A DNA stretch of 64,000 nucleotides from Bacillota bacterium (GCA_023392075.1 JAEVZU010000076.1:4498-68497), one strand, 5' to 3'; positions 52,173 to 61,763 are shown, numbered from the stretch's first letter. Numbers and translations are program-made. The notes: generated by a model from the letters alone, not told the origin.

Positions 52173-53465
52173 TTATTGTTTATAAAACTGCGGCAGAAAA
52201 TTCCGGTTGGCCTCAAGCATCTCATCAAGCATGGGCTTTGCCTTATTGTAATCGCCTATTAACGGATGGACCAGCAAAGCAGACAGTGCCGCATCATAAT
52301 CCCCTGACAGTCCCGCCCTGGCAGCCAGCTTTTCATATGCCTTGACTGCCTTCATCAGTCCGATGATCATATTATTGTTAAAATTTTTCATTTCAACAGG
52401 GATAATTCCGTTCCTGTTTACAAGGCACTTTACTTCAACAACATCATCCATGTCCATAAAGGGTAATGCACCTTCATTCCTCACATTTACAATGTGATAC
52501 TCATTTTTGTCATTTTCCAGCGCATCAATCAGTGAAACTGCCGCGGTGGAATAGTATGCTCCGCCCCTCTGCTCCAGCAAGGCCGGTTTATCAACAAGGC
52601 TTACGTCCTCATACATCTCAAGCAGTTCCTTTTCAAGCTCCTTGCACACCTCTCCTCTGGTTTTGTCCGCTTCCTTGCAGTGCCTTATCTGTGCATCCCT
52701 GAAATAGTAGTAGTTGAGGTATGAGGAAGGAATACCTCCGGTGGCTTTCAGCAGCGGTTTTTGAAACTCCATCTCCTGTATGTTTTTCATTGTGGTTATT
52801 TCCAGTCCATTCTCAATAAGCTGAGGCAGTATATTCCTTCCATCGGCATATACTCCGGTTATCCAGCTCAGGTGATTAAGTCCGACGTAATCGTAGTCAA
52901 ATTCCCGCACATCAGCCGGAACCATGGCTCTGGCATCTTTTATCATGCTTGTGGGACAGTTGCACAATCCGGCCATTTTAATACTTGTGTTGTTCAATAC
53001 AGCTTCAGCCACCAGACCCGACGGATTTGCAAAATTGATGAGCCATGCATCGGGTGCCAGTTTTTCCATGGTTTTTACAATATTCATAATAACGGGGATG
53101 GTCCTCATGGCCTTCATAAACCCGCCTGCCCCTGTGGTCTCCTGTCCCAGCATATCGTATTTGAGGGGTATCTTTTCATCACTGATCCTGGCATCCAGTT
53201 TTCCAACCCTGACCTGGGACAGCACGTAATGAGCCCCCTGTATGGCCTCCTCAAGCTTCTCTGTCATAACAACCCTGCAATTCATGGAATTCTTCCTTAA
53301 GATTCTTTCGGTCAGTGCACCCACTATACCCATTTTCTTTTTGTCTATATCCATAAGATAAATGGATTCTACGTCAAGGGTCTCCCTTCTGACGATAAAT
53401 CCTTCAATAAGTTCGGGTGTATATGTACTTCCTGCTCCAATGACTGCTATCTTTAAATTTCTCAT
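52173..53465 (-). CDS. GH4 family 6-phospho-glycosidase, copy 2
   Basis: A 430-residue NAD- and metal-dependent glycosidase with GAGSTYTPELI, QETTGAGGFMKAMRT, NPSG, Cys168 (GLCNCP) and His198 (GLNHLS), all as in copy 1. By eye about 60% identical to the enzyme at 4700. It sits 25 nt after the DUF4838 gene, so the two are probably co-transcribed, with the kinase following. Substrate is a 6-phosphoglycoside, sugar not determined. Confidence 0.9.
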   Translation of the reverse strand: MRNLKIAVIGAGSTYTPELIEGFIVRRETLDVESIYLMDIDKKKMGIVGALTERILRKNSMNCRVVMTEKLEEAIQGAHYVLSQVRVGKLDARISDEKIPLKYDMLGQETTGAGGFMKAMRTIPVIMNIVKTMEKLAPDAWLINFANPSGLVAEAVLNNTSIKMAGLCNCPTSMIKDARAMVPADVREFDYDYVGLNHLSWITGVYADGRNILPQLIENGLEITTMKNIQEMEFQKPLLKATGGIPSSYLNYYYFRDAQIRHCKEADKTRGEVCKELEKELLEMYEDVSLVDKPALLEQRGGAYYSTAAVSLIDALENDKNEYHIVNVRNEGALPFMDMDDVVEVKCLVNRNGIIPVEMKNFNNNMIIGLMKAVKAYEKLAARAGLSGDYDAALSALLVHPLIGDYNKAKPMLDEMLEANRNFLPQFYKQ

Positions 53466-53490
53466 TATTCCATCCTCCTGATTAAATCTG

Positions 53491-55434
53491 TCATTTCTTT
53501 ACTTCCGGGTTTTTCAGTACAAAACCGTTCATGATTTCAAATGTCTGAATAAATTCATATAGATCAAAAACCGGCTGTACTTCGTCCTCAATGCTGCAAA
53601 TGTACTCCTTCAGCCTTTTCCACGTGCTTTCAACAATTTCAAATTTATTAAGTGTTCTGTACTTTAAAAGTTCAGCCATGCGTTTACAAATTTTCATATG
53701 AAAGGTTAAATATCCCCAGGATATCCTTTGACTTGCATGCCCTTTTTCTTTGTTCTGATCTATTAACAGTCCGAATTCCTCACAAACCTTATGTATCGAA
53801 TCATATTTGTTTGAAATTTGTTCATCTGCCGTCGAAATCTCTCCCCTCATATACGGCGGTGTAAATAATTCCGATAAGGTCAGCAGATATGAAAAACACT
53901 GTTCTCCCTGTTCACCAAAAGCACTGCTGAAATAGTCTGCGGCTGCTTCGTTAAAATCCAGCCTGTCATTCCAAAGGGTCCGGGCCATTATATAGACTCC
54001 AAGTCCCGCCGGAAGGAACGCTCTCTGGCATTGACAGCTGATCAGACCATCCAGGCCTATTCCCTTCAGGTTCCGTATATCTTCATAAACTGTTTTGGCT
54101 GTGTATATACTCCCCGGATCATAAAAGTGATCCCACATAAAATGATAATCAAAATCAAAACTGTCTCCGCTGAATTCCTTTTTCCAGCTTTTTAAAAACC
54201 CAAGGTTTTCATTTATGGTTTTTGGCAGCTTAATATTATTTCTTTCATGCCTGCCCCTATTTTCAGCTACAGTGCTTCCCACAAATGATTGGGTATAGGT
54301 TCTTGTTATAGGTGCAAACATCATTATGAATCTGTCAGGGTTTTCAATGTGATACTGTTCGGGAGTCCACAGGAGATCATAATACAACAGAAATACAATT
54401 TTTGTTTCAATATTGTTTTCAGTCAGCACCCTGTCCAGTTTATTTAATATCTGCACATAAAAATCTGCGGGTGTATGAATTTTGCAGTTCTCGCACTCAC
54501 ATTGGTTGTTGAACCCGTCTGCCAGCCAGAAATGAAGAATATCAACATTTTTATTGGACTTCAGGTAATCCAGTACATTCCGTACCATCATTTCCTGTAC
54601 TTCGGGATTGGAATAGCACAGATTCAGGTTTAAAGGTATCCCGTCAACCATCTTTCTTTCACCCTTTACCATTGCGAAGTATCTGGTAATCTCAGGCCCG
54701 AATTTCTCCTCAACCGCGTCCCAGCTTATACCAGGTATTCCCAGAGGTTCACAGGTCCAGCCATGCCCCACTTTATGGTAAACCAAGCCTCTTTTCCCTA
54801 TCTCGGTTTCCAGTGTTTTTGTAAGCTCCTCTGCTTTTTCAATTGTAAACTGTTCACCCTGCTTTTGAGGATTACAGGTATGGTTATACCACCTCTCAAA
54901 AAAAGTATATGCCTCCCTGAATTGGATAAAGTAGCTGTTCAACCCCACTTTGGGAAGCCAGGCTATAGTATCCCTGACATTTTCAAGGCTGACCGCGCCC
55001 TCTATACATATTCCGCGATGCCTGTATGACGGCCTTTCCTGCAGACTGACTGAAATATCCCCGATACTCCGTTCAGGAATGATTTCTCCACCGGCTCCGG
55101 GCCTGACCCATCTGCAGCCGGACTCTGTAAGGAATTTGTAAACTCCCAGCAGTACACTTCTGGGATTGGCTCCTGCAATAATACCCTCGCAGTTGTGAAT
55201 ATCAATGAAAATTTCATCATCAAATGCTGTTGCACTACCGTTTATGGGCTTTATGTCAAAATCCTCAAATGCTCCAAGCTTTATCCGGTATGCTTTTTCA
55301 GCACCATCGGATGCCTTTGTCTCCATATTGAGCCGGTTGTCTTGCATCAACCCAAGATATCTTTTCAGTTCCTCTGCTGCAAAAGCTGTTACTTCATTAT
55401 GGGACTGCAATATAACTATCAAATTTTCTTCCAT
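53491..55434 (-). CDS. DUF4838 protein, alpha-glucuronidase (GH67)-like
   Basis: A 647-residue protein without signal peptide. The N-terminal ~120 residues resemble the GH67 N-terminal domain (VTAFAAEELKRYL... GANPRSVLLGVYKFL), followed by a TIM-barrel-like DUF4838 core (WLPKVGLNSYFIQFRE, HFWLADGFNNQCECENCK). DUF4838 proteins are suspected carbohydrate enzymes with little biochemistry. I chose the ATG at 55434 with AGGAG upstream; an upstream start at 55521 adds unconserved sequence. It begins the unit DUF4838, GH4, kinase, and lies behind the terminator after the AraC gene. Cytoplasmic location and GH4 partner suggest it processes the same imported glycoside. Confidence 0.8.
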   Translation of the reverse strand: MEENLIVILQSHNEVTAFAAEELKRYLGLMQDNRLNMETKASDGAEKAYRIKLGAFEDFDIKPINGSATAFDDEIFIDIHNCEGIIAGANPRSVLLGVYKFLTESGCRWVRPGAGGEIIPERSIGDISVSLQERPSYRHRGICIEGAVSLENVRDTIAWLPKVGLNSYFIQFREAYTFFERWYNHTCNPQKQGEQFTIEKAEELTKTLETEIGKRGLVYHKVGHGWTCEPLGIPGISWDAVEEKFGPEITRYFAMVKGERKMVDGIPLNLNLCYSNPEVQEMMVRNVLDYLKSNKNVDILHFWLADGFNNQCECENCKIHTPADFYVQILNKLDRVLTENNIETKIVFLLYYDLLWTPEQYHIENPDRFIMMFAPITRTYTQSFVGSTVAENRGRHERNNIKLPKTINENLGFLKSWKKEFSGDSFDFDYHFMWDHFYDPGSIYTAKTVYEDIRNLKGIGLDGLISCQCQRAFLPAGLGVYIMARTLWNDRLDFNEAAADYFSSAFGEQGEQCFSYLLTLSELFTPPYMRGEISTADEQISNKYDSIHKVCEEFGLLIDQNKEKGHASQRISWGYLTFHMKICKRMAELLKYRTLNKFEIVESTWKRLKEYICSIEDEVQPVFDLYEFIQTFEIMNGFVLKNPEVKK

Positions 55435-55544
55435 ATGCTCACTCCTCTCAAGAAATTTGCTTCGCAAATCCACTTTGTGCCCATTAAAGCACTCGCCTAT
55501 GCTACGCAAATTTTTACGCAAGCAATTTCTTTATTAAAAAAATA

Positions 55545-55569
55545 CTGCCGTATAAAAATTATACGGCAG
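55545..55569. terminator. Bidirectional terminator after the AraC gene
   Basis: CTGCCGTATAA (55545-55555) pairs perfectly with TTATACGGCAG (55559-55569). On the minus strand TATTTTTTT follows; on the plus strand CAACTTTTTTT. It separates AraC from the DUF4838 unit. Confidence 0.9.
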
Positions 55570-55601
55570 CAACTTTTTTTCATCTTTATGTATATTATAA
55601 A

Positions 55602-56498
55602 CTAATTTATATATTCTCTTATGCTTCTGAAATCCTTCGGAAGTTTTCCGGTATATTTTTTAAAGCAGCTTATAAAATGCGGAAGGCTCAGAAAACCTGT
55701 TTCTGAGGCAATATCTATAATTTTTCCGTCTGTTTCCAGCAGCATTTGAGAAGCTTTGACTATCCTGAACTTATTTATATATTCAGTAGGTGTTGAACCG
55801 GTTGACTTTTTAAAAACCAGGTTGAAGTTGGATAAGCTCATACTGACAAGATTGGCCAGCTCCTCTATCCTGATCTTGCCTGAATAATTTTCTTTAATAT
55901 ATTCGAATACCGGTATAAAAAAATCGTAATTCTTTGCGTTATTATGTAAACTATTTTTCAATTCAATATTAAAACATCTTTTAATATTTGCAGTCATTTT
56001 TAATAGGGAAGCTTTCACCACCAACTCATATCCGGGGTTTTTACCGATATTTTCATGCATTATCTCCACAAGGGTATCAATTATGTCCTCATAATGGCTA
56101 AAAGATGGCGATATCTTGTGAAACAGCATTCTTCTGGCCTCCTGGAAGGTGTTGATATAATCCATCTCAAAAGAGTATCCTGCTCCGTTATAAAGTAATG
56201 CAGGCATAAAAAGGACTACAAGCATTATCACATCCTTGTCGTTATAGGCCAGATGTATTTCATTGCTGCCGATAACAAAAATATCACCGGCTTCAAAAGA
56301 GTATTCATTGCCATCGATCAGATATGTTCCGGTTCCCTGCTTTATATAGCATATTTCAATACAGTCATGATAGTGCAGCATGCAGCTGTTCTTATCAATA
56401 CCGTAGGTTTCACCTATTATTACAGGAAAATCATCCTTTTTTCCCTTGTCAATATCAGTAAAAATAAATTTTTTATATTTGTCTTTTTGTATGATCAG
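55602..56498 (-). CDS. AraC-family regulator with cupin sensor; non-ATG start
   Basis: A ~298-residue regulator: N-terminal cupin-like sugar-sensing domain (~1-150) and C-terminal AraC domain (~190-298; GKIRIEELANLVSMSLSNFN, ending FISCFKKYTGKLPKDFR). The first ATG (56381) would remove about 39 residues, but the frame upstream stays open to the dut stop and encodes cupin-like sequence (KFIFTDIDKGKKDDFPVII). No ATG, GTG or TTG exists there. The nearest ribosome site, AGGGGG, overlaps the dut stop and lies before CTG 56498, ATC and ATA, so a rare start is likely. It probably activates the adjacent DUF4838-GH4-kinase unit. Confidence 0.8.
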   Translation of the reverse strand: MIIQKDKYKKFIFTDIDKGKKDDFPVIIGETYGIDKNSCMLHYHDCIEICYIKQGTGTYLIDGNEYSFEAGDIFVIGSNEIHLAYNDKDVIMLVVLFMPALLYNGAGYSFEMDYINTFQEARRMLFHKISPSFSHYEDIIDTLVEIMHENIGKNPGYELVVKASLLKMTANIKRCFNIELKNSLHNNAKNYDFFIPVFEYIKENYSGKIRIEELANLVSMSLSNFNLVFKKSTGSTPTEYINKFRIVKASQMLLETDGKIIDIASETGFLSLPHFISCFKKYTGKLPKDFRSIREYIN

Positions 56499-56510
56499 CG
56501 TGGATTCCCC

Positions 56511-57008
56511 CTATTTTACCCCTGTCGAGCCGAAGCCGCCTCCTCTGTCCTGTCCTATATCTTTCACCGACGAGACTTTTGTAAGCACCATTTTAGGTAC
56601 TACCTGCAAAACTATCTGAGCTATCCTGTCACCTTTTCTTACAATATATGTTCCCGGCCTGTTGCCCTTTTCCTCCAGTGTAAAAGGTGCCCGGCCGGGT
56701 TCACACACATTCCTGTCGGAATTGTTGCTTATGATTATCCCCAGTTCATCTCTGTAACCGCTGTCAATGGTACCGGGTGAATTGGGAATCCTGACGGGAG
56801 TCTTCAGGGACAGTCCGCTTCTGGGTCTTACCTGGATTTCATAGCCCTCCGGTATTGCAAGCTTTAAACCGGTGGGAACCACAACGGTCTCACCCGGAGC
56901 AATAATCACCTCTTCGGCAGCATATACATCCATCCCGGCATCTCCCGGATTTGCATATACCGGAAGTATCGCAGCCTCCCTGCACACCTCTACAAAAACT
57001 TCAACCAC
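56511..57008 (-). CDS. dut: dUTP diphosphatase
   Basis: A 165-residue trimeric dUTPase hydrolysing dUTP to dUMP and PPi. The five family motifs are visible: PGDAGMDVYA, RPRSGLSLK, GTIDSGYRDELG, RKGDRIAQIVL and RGGGFGSTG. The start is a GTG with GGAGG 5 nt upstream. Its stop codon lies inside the ribosome site of the AraC gene, so the two may share a transcript. Confidence 0.97.
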   Translation of the reverse strand: MVEVFVEVCREAAILPVYANPGDAGMDVYAAEEVIIAPGETVVVPTGLKLAIPEGYEIQVRPRSGLSLKTPVRIPNSPGTIDSGYRDELGIIISNNSDRNVCEPGRAPFTLEEKGNRPGTYIVRKGDRIAQIVLQVVPKMVLTKVSSVKDIGQDRGGGFGSTGVK

Positions 57009-57071
57009 CTATTCCTCCATTTCCGGGTATAAACTCAGCCCTGTATCTTAAGAACTACTGATTAAAAGATG

Positions 57072-59657
57072 CTAGACACCTCTATGCAGGTGACCTTTCG
57101 TTATACCTCTGCTCCTGATATTTTCTATTGTTCCTTGAGTGGAAGGTGTGTTTCTTCCACCTTCTATCATATCCCTGTGCAAATTAACAATATCATAAAC
57201 TTCCTGTTCTGTTTCGTCAACAAAACTCATCCTCAGATAAGCCGTACCTGTTTTACATATATCGTCCAGCAGTTCGGGTGCAAACAATACATCTGAGTTA
57301 AATATGGTGCTTCTGCAATCCAGGCAGTCGCACTTGACAAGAAATGCCGCATTCTTTCTGTCCTTTAAATGAAAAACCCCGTTTTTACACTCTGTTTTGC
57401 ACCTGTGAGGCTCGGCATTTCCCACACTTCCTCCTACCGGACAGTACTCACTGGTCATAACCGGTATTCTTCCGTAAACTCCGAGTTCGGCTTCAAAATT
57501 CTCCGGATAGATAATGGATGCCAGCTGGTTCAAATTCAACTCGCAGGACAGGGCAGCTCCTTTATAGCCTGCTTTTCTGAAGAAATCCAGAGTTGAACTG
57601 TTCAGCACATTGAGAGTATAATCACCCATTAAATTCACCTTCTCACCCAGTACATTTCTCAGCAATTCTCCGACTCCAATATTTCCCGTTAGAAATCCAT
57701 CGGTCATTCCCCTGACAGTTTCAGCATTTTTAATGAGAGCTTCAGTCTGCTTTCCCCTGATCACTGCCGGAATATATGCATACACTTCTTTTCCCAGGCC
57801 TCTGACTTTTGTTATCTGCCCACCGGTATTCCTGTCTAAAATATCATTTAAGGGGATATATAATCTGTCCGCATTGATCCTGTCCAGTTCCAAATCCTTG
57901 TTCAAGTGGTAGAACAGGGCAGATAATTTGGGCTTTTTCACACCTGTTACTGCGCTTTTGGGGTTATATGACAGGTTTGCAGTATTGCTGGGTATTTCTT
58001 CATGGGGATTATATATATTTCCCGGGAAATATGTATAATCCCGTTGGAAATATGTCGGATCATTCTGCAGCCCTTTTTTCCGCCTTCCTGTTAATATGCG
58101 CTTATTCTCCAAAAGCTCCGCCGCTTTTCTCCTGATATTGTTTAACTCACTTATGGGTATCACAATACCGTTGTCCATATCTATATTTAATTCAATCACA
58201 TTAAAAGGCGTGGAACCCATTTTTTTAAGCTGATCGGAAATCCGGTCCTCAGTGAGTGGCCTGTTAACAGCTTTTTCGGGAAATACCCCGCCCTCCGCAG
58301 TAACAACATTGCCGCTGAAATCCTCCAGGGTTAATTCCGGCAGTTCCCCGGTTCTCATTTTAAAGGCGACCTTAATATCAGCTTTTCTGGAGGGTTTTGC
58401 AAAGGTGGCGGCAGCCTTCTCCAGCATTTCCTTATCCGAAGTCTTGTAAACCCTGCTCCCCTTTTCTATATTGCCCCTGACCACCGAGACCCAAACCGTA
58501 TCACCGGGGTTGGCGCGCTTGACCTGTTTGCCTCCGTCCAGTACTATCTTTGTGATAATGCCGCCGGGACTTTCCTCGTAGGCCTTCCCCGACCAGATCT
58601 CTATGCCGTCTCCGTTGCCCAGGGTGTTTTCCAGTCTGAGCTTTACAGCGTTGGTGCTGCTGTCCCGGGCAAGTGCAGTACCTAAATAGGTTCCCCAGTT
58701 TTTAGGCTTATCATAGGCCATCATCTCCGGCCCGGTCTTACCCAGCAGGTAACCTTTTGAAAAGCCCCCTCTGTTAAAGCTTTGCAGGAGCTGCTGCCTG
58801 TCCTGCTCTGAAACCCCGGGAATGGAAATTTGCTTTTCACCGGAAACCGTTCTCTGCTCCTGTTCGAGCAGGTCCAGGTATTTACGGTAGGTACCGACCA
58901 CTGTTGCAACATATTCTGGACTTTTCATCCTGCCTTCGATTTTAAAGGAGGCCACACCTGCATCAATCAGGTCTGCCAAATGATCTATATAGCAGATATC
59001 CTTCGGGCTGAGTAAATAGTTGCTTCTCAGCTTTTTTCCGTCCCTGGCTACAGAATAAAACATTCTGCAGGGCTGAGCACACTTTCCCCTGTTTCCGCTC
59101 CTGCCGCCGATCATGCTGCTCATCAGACACTGCCCGGAGTAGCTGATACAGAGTGCCCCGTGTATAAATACTTCTATTTCAAGCCCCGTATTGCGGCAGA
59201 TTTCCCTGATTTCACCAAGTCCCAGTTCCCTTGCAAGCACTACTCTTTCAAAACCCGTTTTTTCGAGAGCTCTGACGCCCTCCAGGTTATAGACAGTCAT
59301 CTGGGTGCTTGCATGTATGGGAATATCAGGAACAGCTTTTTTTAGATTTGCCGCCAGTCCCATATCCTGAATAATGAAAGCATCTGCACCCATCTCATAT
59401 GCCCTGGCTGCATATTCCACAGCCTCCGGCATTTCACTGTCCTGCACAAGCGTGTTAAGGGTCAGAAGTATGCGTACTCCCCTGACATGCGCGTAGTCCA
59501 TTGCCTTTTGAAGTTCTTCATCATCAAAGTTTCCTGCAAACTGTCTTGCATTTAAAAGCTTTCCGCCCAGATAAACCGCATCCGCGCCATTTTCAACCGC
59601 AGCGAGAAATGCGTCATAGTTACCTGCAGGTGCCAAAAGCTCAATCTTTTTTGCCAT
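57072..59657 (-). CDS. U32 family peptidase/RlhA-like protein with DUF3656 and C-terminal Cys-rich segment
   Basis: An 861-residue protein. The U32 catalytic region (~1-300) has the landmarks ELLAPAGNYDAFLAAVENGADAVYLGG, HGALCISYSGQCLMSS and CAQPCR with the iron-sulphur-type cysteines. DUF3656 follows (~390-520), and then a second U32-like part to the end with EYCPVGG...C...C and CDCLDC cysteines (~775-815). E. coli RlhA, a 23S rRNA hydroxylation factor, shares the first two parts and is shorter (~650). An rRNA modification role is plausible; 'peptidase' is historical. The gene overlaps the next one by 17 nt. Confidence 0.88.
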   Translation of the reverse strand: MAKKIELLAPAGNYDAFLAAVENGADAVYLGGKLLNARQFAGNFDDEELQKAMDYAHVRGVRILLTLNTLVQDSEMPEAVEYAARAYEMGADAFIIQDMGLAANLKKAVPDIPIHASTQMTVYNLEGVRALEKTGFERVVLARELGLGEIREICRNTGLEIEVFIHGALCISYSGQCLMSSMIGGRSGNRGKCAQPCRMFYSVARDGKKLRSNYLLSPKDICYIDHLADLIDAGVASFKIEGRMKSPEYVATVVGTYRKYLDLLEQEQRTVSGEKQISIPGVSEQDRQQLLQSFNRGGFSKGYLLGKTGPEMMAYDKPKNWGTYLGTALARDSSTNAVKLRLENTLGNGDGIEIWSGKAYEESPGGIITKIVLDGGKQVKRANPGDTVWVSVVRGNIEKGSRVYKTSDKEMLEKAAATFAKPSRKADIKVAFKMRTGELPELTLEDFSGNVVTAEGGVFPEKAVNRPLTEDRISDQLKKMGSTPFNVIELNIDMDNGIVIPISELNNIRRKAAELLENKRILTGRRKKGLQNDPTYFQRDYTYFPGNIYNPHEEIPSNTANLSYNPKSAVTGVKKPKLSALFYHLNKDLELDRINADRLYIPLNDILDRNTGGQITKVRGLGKEVYAYIPAVIRGKQTEALIKNAETVRGMTDGFLTGNIGVGELLRNVLGEKVNLMGDYTLNVLNSSTLDFFRKAGYKGAALSCELNLNQLASIIYPENFEAELGVYGRIPVMTSEYCPVGGSVGNAEPHRCKTECKNGVFHLKDRKNAAFLVKCDCLDCRSTIFNSDVLFAPELLDDICKTGTAYLRMSFVDETEQEVYDIVNLHRDMIEGGRNTPSTQGTIENIRSRGITKGHLHRGV

Positions 59658-60540
59658 TGCTGTTTAATTCCCTTCTGAATAATTCGATGACAAAAGGCAT
59701 TATGTCAACCAATGAGTTTACTTCCTTCTCCACCGGCTCAGCTTTCCTTCCCATTACAATCACCGGGACCCTGCTCATGGTGTGAGTCCGGACCGATATA
59801 TCCTCAAGATTACCATGGTCACTGGTGATTATAAGTACATCCTCCTGCTCAAAGTCCAGCATATCAACTAATTTCCCCAGAAATCTATCCAGGTTGACTA
59901 CCACTTCGGTTGCCCTGTCCATTTCAAATTTATGACCCGCGTAATCGGTTATAAAATGTTCATACAAGGTAAAGTCATATTGGCGGCTTAACCTGTAGAG
60001 GTTTTCAGCTGCTTCCTCCGGTGATATAAGCTTAACCTCATATCCTGACTCTTTTAATATTTCACCTGTTATATCATGATATACTCCGTTATTCTCTATA
60101 AAATCTTTTACCGTGCGGAACTTTATATTCTCGGCCATTCCCATGACGGAGGTCACGGATGGTCTGTTCCGCCTGTCCTTGACTTCCAGCATGTTGTTAA
60201 GATATTCATCCCGGTAGACATTTGCATTGGTAAATGTCAATCCCATTTTCCCGAGTTGGCCGTACATATTAATCTCCTGAATAAGATTCTTCAGTGTAAC
60301 GGTAGGCTGCCCGCTGAGATGTCTGTTCAATACCGCCGGCGCATTAATGCCTGTGAAAATGGCAGTCTGTCCGGTAGCACTCTGGGGCAAGCCTGGCACT
60401 CCCATGGATGCGTCAGCCGTAAACCGGGCATTGTCGATCATTTTTGACAAAACCTGAGTTGGTGCTGCATATATTGGATTTGTATCCCTGTTTTTATTTC
60501 CCGTACCAATTCCATCTATAAATATAAAAATTACTTTCAT
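59641..60540 (-). CDS. Alkaline-phosphatase-superfamily metalloenzyme (phosphopentomutase/iPGM-like)
   Basis: A 299-residue protein with the superfamily metal site: an N-terminal FIDGIG, the nucleophile loop GLPQSATGQTA (Ser/Thr ~55-60), and the C-terminal ITSDHGNLED plus THT (His ligands ~251-262). It is shorter than true phosphopentomutase or phosphoglycerate mutase (about 400-510), so it is probably a distinct metalloenzyme group. Substrate is unknown. It overlaps the U32 gene by 17 nt, indicating coupled expression. AAGG precedes the ATG. Confidence 0.8.
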   Translation of the reverse strand: MKVIFIFIDGIGTGNKNRDTNPIYAAPTQVLSKMIDNARFTADASMGVPGLPQSATGQTAIFTGINAPAVLNRHLSGQPTVTLKNLIQEINMYGQLGKMGLTFTNANVYRDEYLNNMLEVKDRRNRPSVTSVMGMAENIKFRTVKDFIENNGVYHDITGEILKESGYEVKLISPEEAAENLYRLSRQYDFTLYEHFITDYAGHKFEMDRATEVVVNLDRFLGKLVDMLDFEQEDVLIITSDHGNLEDISVRTHTMSRVPVIVMGRKAEPVEKEVNSLVDIMPFVIELFRRELNSNGKKD

Positions 60541-60695
60541 ATGAACCCTTCGTATGCATTTTTTGTTATTCCAAACCCTGTATTTATTATTATACTATAT
60601 AATCTGGATAATCGGGGAATTTCACGGTTTTAACTTATTTATGCCTATTGAAAAAATAATAATTATTTGCTGCACCTGTTTTACTCCAAACAAAA

Positions 60696-60720
60696 AGCCT
60701 GAAGATATAATCCTCAGGCT
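60696..60720 (-). terminator. Terminator after zapA
   Basis: AGCCTGA (60696-60702) pairs with TCAGGCT (60714-60720), and the minus strand continues with TTTTTG. It lies 18 nt past the zapA stop. Confidence 0.8.
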
Positions 60721-60737
60721 GTGAAAGCTATGTACAA

Positions 60738-61175
60738 CTACATGTCATATCCACTCAAAGTTTTTTGCATAAGAGTTCTGCTTCCCTTGTCTATTGAATT
60801 TCTGACTTCACCAAGCTCTGCTTCCCTTTTTGCAAGTTCCAGCTGAAGGGTAGTGTTTTTTGCAGCCAGACTGCTGTTTTCTTCCTTCAACTGCATAATT
60901 TCATTTTTTAGTTTCTCAAGTTCTTCATTTACAGCTTCTTTTTCCTTCGTGACATTAAGCTCCGCTTCACGGGATTTGAAAAAATCATCGGCCACGTTTA
61001 TTGCGGTGAGAACAGCTGCAAGCGAGGTACTGAGCCTATTGTTACGCATCAAAATTTCATTCATTTTTTTGTCGATATACAGTCCGACCTTCTGAATATA
61101 TTCGTCGGACTCCATACCTACCAGCGTATAATCTTTGCCGGCTATACGGATAACAACCTTATTTTTTGAGGTCAA
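60738..61175 (-). CDS. zapA: Cell division protein ZapA
   Basis: A 145-residue FtsZ-binding protein. The globular head is VVIRIAGKDYTLVGMESDEYIQKV (~5-28), then RLSTSLAAVLTAINVADDFF, and a long coiled coil (~70-125). It stabilises FtsZ bundles at midcell. The start is a TTG with AGGAG ten bases upstream. It has its own terminator. Confidence 0.93.
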   Translation of the reverse strand: MTSKNKVVIRIAGKDYTLVGMESDEYIQKVGLYIDKKMNEILMRNNRLSTSLAAVLTAINVADDFFKSREAELNVTKEKEAVNEELEKLKNEIMQLKEENSSLAAKNTTLQLELAKREAELGEVRNSIDKGSRTLMQKTLSGYDM

Positions 61176-61272
61176 GGTAAATCAGCTCCTTTAATCTCGC
61201 TGGGAACGGCTTAACACAGCCTTCCTTAATTACCCTTTATTATACTATATTATTCTATAATTCGGCAAATAA

Positions 61273-61683
61273 TTATTTTTGCTGCTCTTTAACGTATGCA
61301 GCAAAGGCCTTGTCCATGCTGCCGATATGCTTAACCAACCAGTCTACAAACAATTTATTAACAGTAGAAACAAAAAGAACACCTGCACCTTTTTCGTCGA
61401 ATTCCTGCTTAAGTTGTTCAAAATTCTTCAAAAAATTTTCATGTACATTTCTGTGGTTGAGCCTTTCGGGATAATTGAATTTCATGTGCAGCTGCTGTTC
61501 ATCGGTAAAATGAACCTTTGTATATTCCTCCAGAAACTTAAGGGTATTTCCCACTTCTTCCTTGCCTTTTCCCTGACCGCATGCTGCAAAAAGTTTGTCA
61601 ACTGCATCAAATAACTGTTTGTGCTGATCATCAATTTCCTTGATACCTATCGAATAGCTGTCTCTCCATTGTATTGCCGCCAT
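61273..61683 (-). CDS. Bacteriohemerythrin
   Basis: A 136-residue four-helix protein with the di-iron ligand set of hemerythrins: His22-type DDQHKQLF, HFTDEQQLHMKFNYP (His/Glu/His), LNHRNVHENF and WLVKHIGSMDKAF. Such proteins bind O2 reversibly and may protect oxygen-sensitive enzymes, including the glycyl radical enzyme, in anaerobes. GGAGG precedes the ATG. It is a single gene. Confidence 0.95.
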   Translation of the reverse strand: MAAIQWRDSYSIGIKEIDDQHKQLFDAVDKLFAACGQGKGKEEVGNTLKFLEEYTKVHFTDEQQLHMKFNYPERLNHRNVHENFLKNFEQLKQEFDEKGAGVLFVSTVNKLFVDWLVKHIGSMDKAFAAYVKEQQK

Positions 61684-61763
61684 TTTTTTCCCTCCAATAC
61701 ATTACAATATTAAGCTTATAATTCTATATATACCATATTATAATGCTATGAAACGACAATAAT

